This document shows, piece by piece, positions 11,470-22,730 of a stretch of 64,000 nt of DNA. This DNA is from Riptortus pedestris (lineage: Eukaryota > Arthropoda > Insecta > Hemiptera > Alydidae), in assembly GCA_019009955.1 (NCBI GenBank), contig CM032230.1, positions 129,917,501 through 129,981,500 of the forward strand, given 5' to 3'. Made by a program: the position numbers and the translations under genes. Numbering within the stretch: position 1 is the stretch's first letter; every line of letters starts with the position of its first letter. Under the pieces are notes generated by a model. The model was not told the DNA's origin. It ran no database searches and saw only the letters and a list, made by a program, of their open reading frames with translations.

Positions 11470-11995
11470 GCCATTGAGGCTGTACTCAATATCTATATAT
11501 ATATATAGATATATATATATACCCACATATATCGATATATATTTGTCTGTTATCAACGCTCTAGCAGTCGCAACTTCTTTTCTGTTGTAAAAAGATCGTC
11601 ACCCAAACAACTCGTTTAATGTAAACGGATCCGTTCGTTAATGGCTGAAATTCGGCGTCAATTGTGAGGTCCAGAGGGGTAGTTAAAGGGGGATTTTCGA
11701 AAATTCGAAATATCTCCGTTACTATAAGTCGGATCGAAAAATTGTATAAAATCGATCTTATTGCAAATTTAATTTACTATAAATATTGCCATATGCATTT
11801 ATTCTCTATCTTGAATATTAAACGAGATATTTGCATTTTTATTAAATCTGGGCCAATAACAGTTGAGAGTGAGTTTCCCGCCAAAAGCTTGTTCGGCCGT
11901 TTTTGTAACCGTTTGGCTCTCGTGAAATTTCTCTATTGTAATACTTCACTTGGGAAATCTGCTTAGTTTACGCAACCCCTGAGTGACGGACTTTT
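11470..11995 (-). repeat. RepA, right end truncated
   Basis: The palindromic end is lost: the copy starts at TTGAGGCTGTACTCA and runs directly into an (AT)n/(GATATA) tract (11491-11545). It continues through the standard internal blocks to CGCAACCCCTGAGTGACGGAC at the end. Confidence 0.8.
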
Positions 11996-12380
11996 TTTTT
12001 AAAATAAGAACTCGCAGTAGAACAGCATGTAGCCATGCGTAGGATAATTATTTATTTCATCCATAGTTACCCGGTGTAGTAAAGAAACACGGGATATACT
12101 CATGTTACGATAAATTGAACTAATCGCGTTTCCTTCTACCCTGCTCCATGAAGGGATTAATTATCACATTTGACGTTCGCATTATTAATGAATGTCTAAT
12201 ATCGATCATATGTACTAACGAAGCTAATCAGCTTCTAGGAAATATTACCCAATATATTATCTGTACACGTATAACATACTACTTTTTCTCATAATGAGAT
12301 TAAAATTTGATACACCCTCATCATTAGCATATGATCCGTTTTAAAACACTAGGTCAACTAACCTAATATATACCTTGTTT
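11996..12380. other. AT-rich gap
   Basis: About 385 bp between two RepA copies; nothing recognised. Confidence 0.5.
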
Positions 12381-13410
12381 TAGCAGATTTCGCTTAAGGG
12401 AAATCAGCTATTGAGGTTGTACTCATGACGCGATTTTCGACATTTTTCTTCAAATGTCCATCGATCCTACCCAGGAGATGACGAAAATGAGGTCCTTTCA
12501 AAATTGTATATATATATTGTCTGTTAACTCGCTCTAGTACCATGACGGTCGGAATTATCGACATTTTTCCTAATCGTTAAAAGTCGATATCGATTATATT
12601 CTTTTATTTAAAAAGAAGAACAAATGAGGAGTTCGTTCACGGCTGAAATTGTATACCTCATGGGAATTTTAGTCTGTTACCCGCTCTAGCGGACGCAATA
12701 AATATAATCGTTTTTTTGAACCGCATATTTATTCGTTTTTATCTCGTTACCAAACTCGGATCAAAAATAGTATAAAACCAATGTTAAGTTCGTTAAACGG
12801 CAGAAAATTGGACCAGTGGATGGGGGCGTTAGAGGGGAGGTTTTGCCTAATTAAATTTACGATATCACCGTGTTCTATAACTTTATTCGTCGGATCATAA
12901 AATTGTATAAAACCAATGTTATCCTTGTAAATATTAATCGAGATATTTTGCCATTTTACAAACATTATTCTCTATCTCAATATTAACCGACGTTATTTGG
13001 CAGGCCAAAGCTAGTTCCGGGTGGGCCTGATAACTGTTCCGGCTCCATTCAGGCCAGAAGCTAGTTCGGCCCTAACTGTTCGCTCTCGTATAGAGATTTC
13101 TCTATTAAAGCTTACGTGGAAATCTGCTTCGTTTTTTAGGGGGCGCGAGCCCCTGCTGACGACTTTTTTTTCTTACTCTATTTTATAGCTTTACGTGGGA
13201 AATCTGCTTAGTTTACGCAGCCCCTGCGTGACGGACTTTTTTTTCTTTTTTTTTTAGTACCTATTTATCTGTTATCGCTCTAGCGGTGGCAATTTTGTCT
13301 TAACGTTACCAAACTTGATATGTAAGCATTTTATTTAAAACTAAAGATCAAGTTCGTTAAGAACGGAAATCAGATTGGAGGAGGAAGGGGGTTTAGAGGA
13401 GGGGAATTTA
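12381..13410 (-). repeat. RepA composite, scrambled
   Basis: A reverse RepA starting TTTTAGCAGATTTCGCTTAAGGG. Internal blocks occur twice in garbled form: the CGCTCTAG palindrome is at about 12529 and 12673, and ATTGTATAAAACCAATG at about 12766 and 12901. The left terminus also occurs twice, damaged at 13090-13172 and clean at 13185-13243. A further partial copy follows at 13256-13410. The pattern suggests repeated insertion or template switching, or assembly trouble. Confidence 0.65.
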
Positions 13411-13646
13411 TTCGTATATCTTAGATGCACTGTATTTATTAAGGTGTGCCATCAATTTTGGTTTAATTGCTTTTATGATCATAATCATCCCACATCTTGC
13501 TTAGGCACTGCAGATTCGACTAATTAATATTGCCTGTTAAATGTATTTGTTTTGAGTTAATAGTAATATATTTTTGTAAAATATTGAATATTTACAGAAC
13601 ACGTTAAAAATTAAGTCTCAAAAATTCAAACAACTTTTTATTTATT

Positions 13647-13660
<14 letters not shown>

Positions 13661-13677
<17 letters not shown>

Positions 13678-13882
13678 TATTAACGTCCACTTTTTGCAAC
13701 TAAGGCTAATTGCGGCGGGTTATCTACATGTTACCACCCTTTTCTAGCCAGGGTGGAATTTAGGATGTTCTTTATTGAATTACGTCACTGAATAATTTTC
13801 CTTTACCCAGGCGAGAATCGAACTCGCTACTCTAGTTTTACCATGTGCGATAAAGGTCAACGCTTTAACTCACATGGCAAAC
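13661..13882 (-). repeat. tRNA-derived SINE, nearly full length
   Basis: Minus strand order: GCCATGTGAGTTAAAGCG (A-box area), GCGAGTTCGATTCTCGCC (B-box), body with CCACCCTGGCTAGAAAAGGG, GTAGATAACCCG and AAAGTGGACGTTAATAAA, then an (ATA)n tail at the plus-strand (ATT)n near 13650-13678. This is a clear member of the window's main SINE family. Confidence 0.8.
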
Positions 13883-13957
13883 CTAAGCCGTTATAAATAT
13901 TAAATAAACGCTCTAAAAACAAATAATAAAACAAAAAAAATCCAGAAAAATAGTAGC

Positions 13958-14040
13958 TCCAGGCGAGATTCGATCTCGAGATCTTACGGTTACGAACGAA
14001 GAATGCTACCCGAACCCAGCCACCGAAGGTCTTTCAATTT
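13958..14040 (-). repeat. second tRNA-like SINE head
   Basis: Minus strand has GGTGGCTGGGTTCGGGTAGC and, about 35 nt later, GAGATCGAATCTCGCC, spaced like A and B boxes. It lacks a full cloverleaf that I can fold and differs from the main SINE head, so a tRNA-derived repeat is more likely than a tRNA gene. Confidence 0.4.
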
Positions 14041-14692
14041 AACGTCTTCTGAACAACTCAAGACTTCGGGCAAATCTTTGACATTTTTTTTTAGTCGAAT
14101 GCGTGGGAAGTGCGTTCTCTCGCTTTAACGGAATTTGTTTTTCATTAGGTAAAAACTTAACACGTTAAAAAACTTTCATTCTAATCGGTGGGGAGAGGGC
14201 CGTGCACTTCACTTATGAAAAGATCCCGTCTTTTGAAACAGTTAAATGTGTTCAGGGTTGGCTACTCTCAGGAGGCTTTAGTCTTTTCTTAGTTTTTTAA
14301 GCTTATTTTAAATTTCAAATAATTTTCAGGGTCCCCACCGTTGAAACTGCTTATTGTTCTGTATGTAGAACTATTCGTTGAATTTAAAGATCTATCAGTG
14401 TCTATGGTGAGAGTTTTTCGCATTTGTTTACTATATCCTCCGTAAATCGAATTAAACCGTTTGAATGAAACTATATATATTTAATTTTGTTTATCCAGTT
14501 GTACTGAAAGTCAGATTTTTCAGGATTTGCGCCCAATGACCTTAATTTCTTATAAAATATCATTGACATTTAAAACAGTTTATGTAGTAGCCATACAGAA
14601 AAGAAGCTCAACCAACTACTAGTGTAACGATGTGTTAATATTTCGAGAGAAAGAAAATTATTAGTCATACAACTGTTGGAATGCTAGTTAAA
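14041..14692. other. AT-rich gap
   Basis: About 650 bp with no recognised element end, SINE or coding pattern. Confidence 0.5.
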
Positions 14693-16552
14693 AAGTCCGT
14701 CTGGCTGCGTAAACTGAGCAGATTTCCCTCGTGAAGTTTAGTAATAAATAGATAGATAGATAAATATGCATACTGCTAACACAACAACACCGTGAATAAA
14801 AAGTCCGTCACGCAGGGGCTGCGTAAGCTAAGCAGATTTCCCACGTGATGTTTTAGCTCCAAGCAGATTTCCCACGTGATTTTTTAAATAATTTAAACAT
14901 ATTAACGAGAGCCAAAGCAGTTAAGGAAACGGCAGAACTAGAACTAACTTTGGCGGTAAAGTCACGTCCCGTTTAGGCGCCCTGGCATTTTAATACAAAT
15001 GCAAATATCTCGGTTAATATTCAAGATAGAGAATAATGTATATAACGATCTTATAGTGAATTTAATTTGGCAATAAGATCTATCTGTACAATGTTCCGAT
15101 ACGACAAATAATAACGGAGATATTCAAATTTCGAAAATCCCTCCTCTAAAACCCGCCCTCAGGTCACCACGGTTCGATTTCCATCCGTTAATGAACATGG
15201 AACTTTCGTTTTACATAAAACGACGTATAATGTGACAGGGTGGTAAACGATCAAACAAAAAATGCGATCGCTAGATCGGTAACAGACAAATATAGAGATA
15301 GATAGAACCTATCTATATATATATATAAAAATATATAAATATATATATATATCTATATATATATATATACATATAACTACATTTAAGTGAATTTAATTGC
15401 AATAAGATATATTCTGTACAATGTTTCGATACGACATATAATAAAGGAGATATTTCGAATTTTCGGAAAATCCTCTCCTCTAAACCCGCCCTCCCACTGG
15501 TTTTCATTGCAGCCGTTAATGAACTTGAACTTTCGTTTGAACATAAACGACTAAATATCGATTTGGTAACGATCAAAACAAAAATTGCGATCGCTAGAGC
15601 GGTAACAGACAAATATATAGAAAGATAGATCTATCTATATATATATATATATATAATAAATATATATATATAATATATAAATATATATATATACAGTTTT
15701 GAACTGACCTCATTTTCGTCATCTACTAGGTAGGATCGATGGGACATTTGAAGATGGGGGGAAAAATGTCGAAAATTCCGTCATGAGTACAACCTCAAGA
15801 GCTGTTTTCCCTTGAGGGAAATCTGCTAATATACAAACGGAAATTAATTGTTTCATCAAATTTCAATAACCTGCCGACAGGAAGCGTTAGGTTTGAAATG
15901 TAAACAAACGGGTCGGCATGCCTAAGACCGGGGGGGGGGGGGGAAAAAAGAAAAACAATTATTGAAATATATTTGAATATAACGCACATTCATTTTATTG
16001 AGAACTATTTACTATATCTTCACTACTGTAATTTATATATGAGGTTAGAATAATAATTGTTATCTCAATCAAATAAAATTTTTGTAGTCCAAAACTTTAA
16101 GATGGGGGGGGAGGGTCATCAGGGCATATTTGCATGTATCTTCGTATAATAAAAGGTCTCTTGAATACAATTTTTGGTAAATTTAAACTTTCCAATTAAT
16201 GTGGTTTATTATGTAGCAGAGTATTGTTTACGTAATATGAGTAGAAGTGGCGGTTTGCTGAAAACTAAAAAATGCAAATATCTCGGTTAATATTCAAGAT
16301 AGAAAAAAAACGTATATAACAATATTTATAGTAACTTTAATTTGCAATAAGATTGGTTATATACAATTTTTCGATCCAATGCATAATAACTTGAGATATC
16401 TCGAATTTTCGAAAATCCCCCTCTAAACCCCCTTCCTCTAGTCCGATTTCAGCCATTAACGAACTTGATCCGTCTTTTTAACAAAAACGGTTTATAGATA
16501 TATCGAGTTTTCGTAAGTAATCATAACAAAAAAACACCCTTTTAGAGCGTAT

Positions 16553-16625
<73 letters not shown>

Positions 16626-16745
16626 AGCGGATCTCATTTTCGTTATCTCCTGGGTAGGATCGATGGACATTTGAAGAAATTATTCGAAAATCGCGTCATG
16701 AGTACGACCTCAATAGCTGATTTGCCTTAGGGGAAATCTGCTAAA
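14693..16745 (+). repeat. RepA long form with a nested RepA short form
   Basis: The outer copy starts at 14693, breaks at 14803 after CCGTGAATAAA, and resumes at 15834 with TACAAACGGAAATT, continuing to TTGCCTTAGGGGAAATCTGCTAA at 16743. Inside lies a second RepA, 14804-15833, with both termini. That inner copy carries an internal duplication of about 330 bp: the GCAATAAGAT...GGTAACAGAC blocks occur at 15070-15300 and again at 15390-15615, each followed by an (AT)n tract. Confidence 0.8.
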
Positions 16746-16924
16746 AAGTTGATAACATCAAAAGAAACAAGCACGCCGGCATGAAATACGTTACATGCCA
16801 CAGCCTACAATATTATTGCAATTCCTGGCCGATCTTGACATCAACGGTCAGGGATAAAGTCTGTTTCTAATGGGAGTTTCTACTGTCTATTCCATCTCAC
16901 ACATCACTACAACTAGCAACCATT

Positions 16925-17480
16925 GAAAGTCCGTCACGCAGGGGCTGCGTAAACTAAGCAGATTTCCCACGTGAAGTTTTACAATAGAGAAATCTGCCTA
17001 ATAACAACTGTAGTAGTAAGAAACCTCTAAACATAAAACATTATTTAGGGCGTATTTAGGGCGTTTCTAGCCCCAAAAAACAGTTAACCTAACCTCTAAA
17101 CCTATTCACGAGAGACGAGTAGTTATGCAAACGGCCGCCAGAGCTCTCGGCGGAAAGTCCGAACATAGTCTACTGGTGATCACCCGCAGATTACAAATGC
17201 AAATATCTCGGTTAATATTCAAGATAGAGAATAAATGCATATAACAATATTTATAGTAAATTTAATTTGCAATAAGATTGGGTGTATAAAATATTCAAAA
17301 ATCCTACCTCTAAACCGATGTCAGCCGTTAAGGAACTTGATCTTCCTTTTTAACATAGTTTTGAACGGACCTCATTTTCGTCATCTCCTTGGTCGATCGA
17401 TGGACACTTGAAGAAATTTGTCGAAAATCGCGTCATGAGTACGACCTCAATAGCTGATTTCCCTTGAGGGAAATCTGCTA
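16925..17480 (+). repeat. RepA, short form
   Basis: Clean left end AAAGTCCGTCACGCAGGGGC and right end GATTTCCCTTGAGGGAAATC plus TGCTAA. The palindrome/(AT)n block is deleted: the sequence jumps from GATCTTCCTTTTTAACAT to AGTTTTGAACGGACC. Confidence 0.88.
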
Positions 17481-17786
17481 AAAAAATTGTTAGTTAGCCC
17501 CGTAACACTGTGTGTCCGCCCTTCTTGAATAAAAGTTTTTTTTTTTCCAGGAAGGAGAAAGGAGGTGTTCTTTTATTAAAATTTGTAATCCTACTTCTCC
17601 TGAAAGGGAAGATATCCATTATCTCTAAACTCTCTAAGCCTCTTTGGGGATTAGCGCTATCTCAAATTTCTAAATTCCTCAAAAAATCCCAATCCCTTGA
17701 TCCTCTCTTAGGCCCCTTTCCTATTTGTTTCTCCTCTTCAGCTCTTATATAAGATCTACCAATTATCACAGTTCTTCAGAAAGAAG
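17481..17786. other. unassigned gap
   Basis: About 300 bp with pyrimidine-rich plus strand (17520-17550, TTTTTTTTTCCAGG). One open frame of 80 codons covers most of it but shows no recognisable domain. Confidence 0.4.
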
Positions 17787-18175
17787 TTCCGTTTCTCAGG
17801 AGCTGTTCAAACTCTGAAGTTTTCCCACGTCCTGTTATAAATTACTTATGATCTCATCTCACAACATATTTTCTATTTGTATATAAACAGCCGATGGAAA
17901 CAACCGTGGGGTGGGGTTCATGAAGGCTGAAAACAAGAAAGTTAAAATAACTCGCTTGACATTTGTGATGAAAAAATGAAAAGAACCACAAATGCAGACC
18001 ATCAATAGATTAACTAGATTGGTTCTACAACATTTCACGATTCGACAAATAATAACGGAGATATTTTGAATTTTAAAATCCCCTTCCCTTCAAACCCCAA
18101 CTATCCAGACTCGATTTCAGCCAATAAATATGATAAGGATCGTGTTGACTATCGAGTATTGACTGAAACTGATAA
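17787..18175 (+). repeat. RepA, diverged and truncated
   Basis: Retains CATGAAGGCTGAAAAC, AGATTGGTTCTACAACATTT and AATAACGGAGATATTTTGAAT, then stops after the CCGATTTCAGCC-like block. Left end is badly decayed. Confidence 0.6.
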
Positions 18176-18299
18176 ATTTCAAGTATAGCATAGGTCAAAT
18201 CAATTTTCGGTACTAGAACGTAAAACCTTAAATTAATGACGTAATCACACAACGAATTTGTATATATTTCACATGCTAAAGGTCTCTTTAAAACAATAT

Positions 18300-18815
18300 T
18301 TGTTATTTTTTTTTATTTATTTCCTCTACATAGTAACCCTATGTGGAGGGATTTTATTTTCTGCACATCCCATGCATATTTGCATTATATGTGCATTTTG
18401 TCAAAATTCTAACATTTTTTATATAATAATATATATACATATTAAATGTAAATAAGATTATAAAAATTTACAAATACTTGATAAAATAAACAAAAAATAT
18501 TAAATAGTACAATTATATAACCAATAAAATTACATAATATTAATTTTATATTATTTTTTCCTCTCTCAGCTTAAGGATATTGTAGGATATTTCTTTTAAT
18601 AAATGAATGTGTTTTGAAAATAAAATATCAGGACTAATAGGCCATCCGGGAATAAAAGTCTTTAACTGTCTTCGTATGTTTTGAGTCAGTCTACATTCAT
18701 AAATGAATGTCTGTTCAGTGTAACTGTCGCATTTACAAGTATTAGTAAGAGTTTGTATTACCGTGTCCTGTTAGTATTTGTGTGAGATAAAATGTATCTC
18801 ACACAAATACTAATT
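18300..18815 (-). mobile_element. LINE-like 3' fragment with poly(A)
   Basis: On the minus strand the segment ends with a hairpin around GGGTTAC (TATG...CATA arms) followed by A-rich tail (plus-strand T-run 18304-18325). The same terminal hairpin and tail occur in the retroposon at 47850. No coding is left. The far side ends in a 19-bp inverted repeat (18771-18813). Confidence 0.5.
18771..18813. repeat. perfect 19-bp inverted repeat
   Basis: Arms TTAGTATTTGTGTGAGATA (18771-18789) and its exact reverse complement (18795-18813) with a 5-nt loop. It lies at the junction between a LINE-like fragment and a RepA copy. Confidence 0.9.
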
Positions 18816-18819
18816 TTAT

Positions 18820-19353
18820 TTAAGGTTAGAATAAAGTGGTTCAAGATAAAACAGCTTATCTTTAATATGACATGAGTGGGTGTGGGAGTTTAGTGAAGGC
18901 TGAAACTAAAAACCTCCAATTACTAAAAAACTCCAAATACCTTCGTTAATATTCATGCTAGAGAAAATATGTATGTAACAATGTTAATATGTTATTAAAT
19001 TTGTAATACGATTGCCGTTATACAACTTTTCGATCCGACGTATAATAACGAAAAATTTCGAACTTTCGAAATTCCTATGGTCTAAATCGTCTCTCTCCCC
19101 TGACCAATTTTTGCCGTTAACGAACTTGCTCTTTATTTTTACACGAAATACTTATATATATCGAGTTCGGAACCGATATAACGGAAATTGTGACTGGTAG
19201 AGTGGTAACAGACACATATGTATACATAATTTTTAACGGACCTCCTTTTCGTCATCTCCTAGGTAGGATCGAAGGACATTTGAAGAAAAAATTCGAAAAT
19301 CGCGCCATAAGTACGATCTCAATAGCTGATCTCCCTTAAGAGAAATCTGATAA
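18820..19353 (+). repeat. RepA, diverged subfamily
   Basis: Contains TAACAATGTTAATATG, CGATCCGACGTATAATAACG, GTAGGATCGAAGGACATTTG and the right end CTCCCTTAAGAGAAATCTGATAA. The left terminus is missing. Confidence 0.75.
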
Positions 19354-19411
19354 TAATTTATTATACGAAACTATCGCACTCGTAATATTACAATGAAACC
19401 TATAAAAAATG

Positions 19412-19612
19412 GAGTTAAACTGAATCTACGGATTAAAGATATGGTTTATTATTTTTATTGCCAAGGCTCTTGAAATTGTGTAAGAATTTTGTAGAAATAT
19501 GTTTTATAGGTAGAAATGAGGACAGCAGAAATTTATCGAATTTCCAAATCGATGACACCATTAAGGCATAGGAGCATTCGGTCTGATATAACGCAAGAGT
19601 TGGAATGTTATT
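19412..19612. repeat. 200-bp segment shared with 48820-49005
   Basis: AAGATATGGTTTATTATTTTTATTGCCAAGGCTCTTGAAAT through CATTCGGTCTGATATAACGCAAGAGTTGGAATGT recurs with few changes, inverted, near 49 kb. In both places it lies next to RepA. It may be part of a larger unclassified element. Confidence 0.8.
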
Positions 19613-19925
19613 TAACGAAATTTATCTGGTAATTAAATTATTATTATTATTAAATTATCAAGAGGATTGGTCGTATACAATTTTTTTGGATCCAACTTAT
19701 AATAAGACATTTCGAATTTACCCCCACTATACCCTCAGTCTCTCTCCGAACCGATTTCTACTGTTAACGAACTTGATCTTTAGTTTTAATGAAACGTATA
19801 TATGTCGAGTTTTGTAATGGTACAACAAAAATTGTGATTATTAAAGCGGCAACAGACTATATATAAATTTTGAGGGAACCTAATTTTCGTTATCTCCCTC
19901 CCTTAATGGAAATCTTCTAAAACCA
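19613..19925 (+). repeat. RepA, strongly diverged fragment
   Basis: Recognisable only by GGTCGTATACAATTTTTTTGGATCC, CCGATTTCTACTGTTAACGAACTTGATC and a reduced right end CTCCCTTAATGGAAATC. Confidence 0.55.
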
Positions 19926-20632
19926 TAAAATACATTTGGCCACTCTCAATAATTAAATTGTTCCGTTCTACTATCTCATACTTATTGCTTGTAGGTATGG
20001 ATTTAGAATTAATTACCTTTAAATACTACTCAAATCTAGGATTACTTGGAATATTGCTTGGCAGATTGGTTTTGTAATCTGCTATTTTCTACACCATCAT
20101 TGACAGGGGATGACCCGCTATGGAAATTCCAACTCCAATATGGAGATTGAAGGAGATCATGATGTTATTTATTTACACTTCTTCTGCGTAAATATTTTTT
20201 AAAAAAACGATATAACAAAGATACTTTAATTCACTAGTTGGCTGAAGAGTTTCGTTGCCCGCTGGCCTATAAGGTAGGGATGAGTTAGAGTTCCCTAGGG
20301 ACCTAGTTTGCGGGGCCCAGAGCGGTATCTCATCTAGGGTCTCTAACGACCATTACTCTCCCACCCTGGCTATCCGTCTTATCTCTCAGCTCCTGCAAAG
20401 AAAAACAACAACTATTTCTTAGGTATCCTGGAAGACAAATAGGCATTTGAACTAAGACATTGGTTCCAAGTATGAAAAAGCTGACTAAGTGGAGATTTGG
20501 AACTTTTTAATTTTATAACTCAAACCATTTTAGAAACATTTAGAATACAGACTTTTCAGACAATTAATTTGCAAGAGATAAAAGTTTCTTAATAATAAAA
20601 TTAATGAGGGCATTTAATGAGCTTTAATTATC
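19926..20632. other. unassigned DNA
   Basis: About 700 bp. The stretch 20230-20400 is less AT-rich, with GCGGGGCCCAGAGCGG and CTCTAACGACCATTACTC, but no family was recognised. Confidence 0.4.
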
Positions 20633-21000
20633 TAAAAAAGTCCATCGTGCTGGAACTGCGTAAACTTAGGAAATTTCCAAGCGGTGGTACAATTTGAAGT
20701 AGCTTTCTTCTTACCATTGACACTCTATTGATCTTATAACAACACCATGTATTCGTTATTTCTATGTAATAATCCGATGTGTGCGCAGAAGGTTGAAACC
20801 AAGAAAATACCAATAACTCTCTTGAAATATTAATTAAGAATAAATATATACAGCAGCAAATGCAGAACATCAATAGATTAAAACGATTGGTTCTGTACAA
20901 TTTTTTTTTTTTATCCAACTCATTATAAAGGAGATATTTTGAAATTTCGACTACCGCCCCCCCTCTTCCATCATTGGTAAGATTAAACGATTAAATACTG
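20633..21000 (+). repeat. RepA, diverged, left half
   Basis: Starts AAAAAAGTCCATCGTGCTGGAACTGCG, followed by the diverged-subfamily block with ATTAAAACGATTGGTTCTGTACAA and GGAGATATTTTGAAA; the right half is lost. Confidence 0.65.
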
Positions 21001-21519
21001 AGTATCTTATGGATCAAATAAACATTTCTTAGTCAAAACCTGAAAATCATAATCGTCATGAATTTAGATTTTCGGGTTCATCGTACTACATATTTGCATA
21101 CATCTCACACAGGAAAAGTCCAATGGAGAAATACTCGTGCCATTTAACTTGCTGGAGAAGTAAAACTTGTATAATACGAGCCTGTAATAGCACCTTAGTA
21201 AAAAATACGGCTTGTTTCATCAAGGGAAACGGATTCCCACGGAACGAGAGATAGTCCGTGCGAAAGAACCGAAAAAAAAAGAATCGGGACACAAGGACAC
21301 ATAGAGATAACAAGGATAAACTAACCTCTCTCATTCTAAGGTTTTGGCCGAATGAATGGTTAAGCTAGGTGGCAGTTACGGGGCGGGCCAGGTGGATCGT
21401 AGATCGCGAAATCGGCGCCAAATTCAAATATAAATTATACGGACGTTGCAACAAATCTATTTGATGGCCTCTCACACATACTGCGTACATGAGCAACCAA
21501 ATAGAGCTAATCACGTATT
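21001..21519. other. unassigned DNA
   Basis: Includes CGGGGCGGGCCAGGTGG near 21378, which is GC-rich for this window. No gene or element end is identified. It may be flank of the following LTR. Confidence 0.4.
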
Positions 21520-22001
21520 AAGAAGTACGAACTAAATGAAAGCAACCCACCGATGGAAGGACCGCTGACGAAAAGAATGTGCTCGGGGAAGCCAACCTGG
21601 AATTTAGGTAAGTCTCGACCCTTTTTCTTTTCAACTAGTCAACCGTCTATAAAAGTGGCCCAGGGAGCCCGACAGTTAGTTCTCAGTTCTCTTACTATAG
21701 AATAACAGTACGCTAAGTGAAGATTTAGTGAACAGTGCATTTCTGTTTCGGTGTGGTACAGTGTTTTATGTGATAATCAGTGCGGTCCGTGTTTAGTGAT
21801 CTTGAGTTCTTGTACTCTGCAATAAGAAGTAATGTTATCAGGGCATATTCTGAGTAGTAGAGAAGATTAATTAACAAAGCGTGTAGTGCATTATCAAATA
21901 AATTTTTCCAAGTGATAAAAACGCGAAAGTTTGTGTGTTTAATTTCGCAATCCAAAAGAACTCATATAATCAACTTTTATTATTTTGTAATAAACGTAAC
22001 A
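21520..22001 (+). mobile_element. solo LTR, Gypsy-like, 5' end unclear
   Basis: Homologous to the LTR at 35618-36138. It has a TATA box TATAAAAG (21648-21655), then GACAGTTAGTTCTCAGTTCTC near the expected initiator, and repeated CAGTGCGG/CAGTGC words. It ends with TAATAAACGTAACA. No primer-binding site or internal coding follows, so it appears to be a solo LTR. The start is estimated from the region shared with 36143 onward. Confidence 0.65.
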
Positions 22002-22730
22002 ATATGAATAATAAATATAAATATTTTAATTAATGGACCAGATGTTACTGTTCTTTTAAGACCTGCTTCGTAAGGCACAATGTTTGGCCATGCTTCTTTA
22101 CGCACGGGCCTTTCCTTTTGCTAGGCCATCTATCGACACCAGCCTAAGTCTGGATCTCCTAAAAGTACAAAAAAAAAAAATAAATTAGATATAATTAAAC
22201 ATGAAGTCTCTTATCGTTCAGAATAAGAATTCGTGAAGAATAAACATACATTTAAATTGAATGATGATATTACAAAAATCAACCACTAATCCCGGAACTC
22301 GAGTCAACCGAGAGAGATGAATCGCGAGTAATGAGATGAAGTAGCCTAGACTGAGGTTTCCCAGCCGATGTAGAGAGTAATCGGATGATTATCATGCCTT
22401 GCTGGTTCTCCCACACTCAATCATCAACTTCTAACCGCGGTACCCCAAGTTTGTCTAACTGCTCCGTCCCGACTAACCAGACACGCTAATGACGTCTAGA
22501 GCGGATTCCTCGGCCCGCCTCGTTAGTTCTACTGCGGTTACGTGAATTACTAGCATTGGAAGCGAAGACGTGTGATATTAATATCACATATTATACAATA
22601 TATACTACTATTTGACAGTATTTAACAAATTTCGCTACCCGAAATAGACAAAATATATAAGTAAATACAAATATCGGAGTGAAACTCTCTTCTAAAAACA
22701 TAAAAAGACAAAAGTGAAGTTCAGACAAAA
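22002..22730. other. unassigned DNA
   Basis: Nothing recognised. 22270-22570 is nearer 50% GC, with CGAGTCAACCGAGAGAGATG and TAACCGCGGTACCCC, and reads unlike the surrounding AT-rich repeats. No open frame or RNA fold is convincing. Confidence 0.4.

Noticed and set aside
13800..14040. tRNA genes
   Set aside because: A/B-box-like motifs are present but belong to repeated SINE heads that recur with the same body; no full cloverleaf could be folded.
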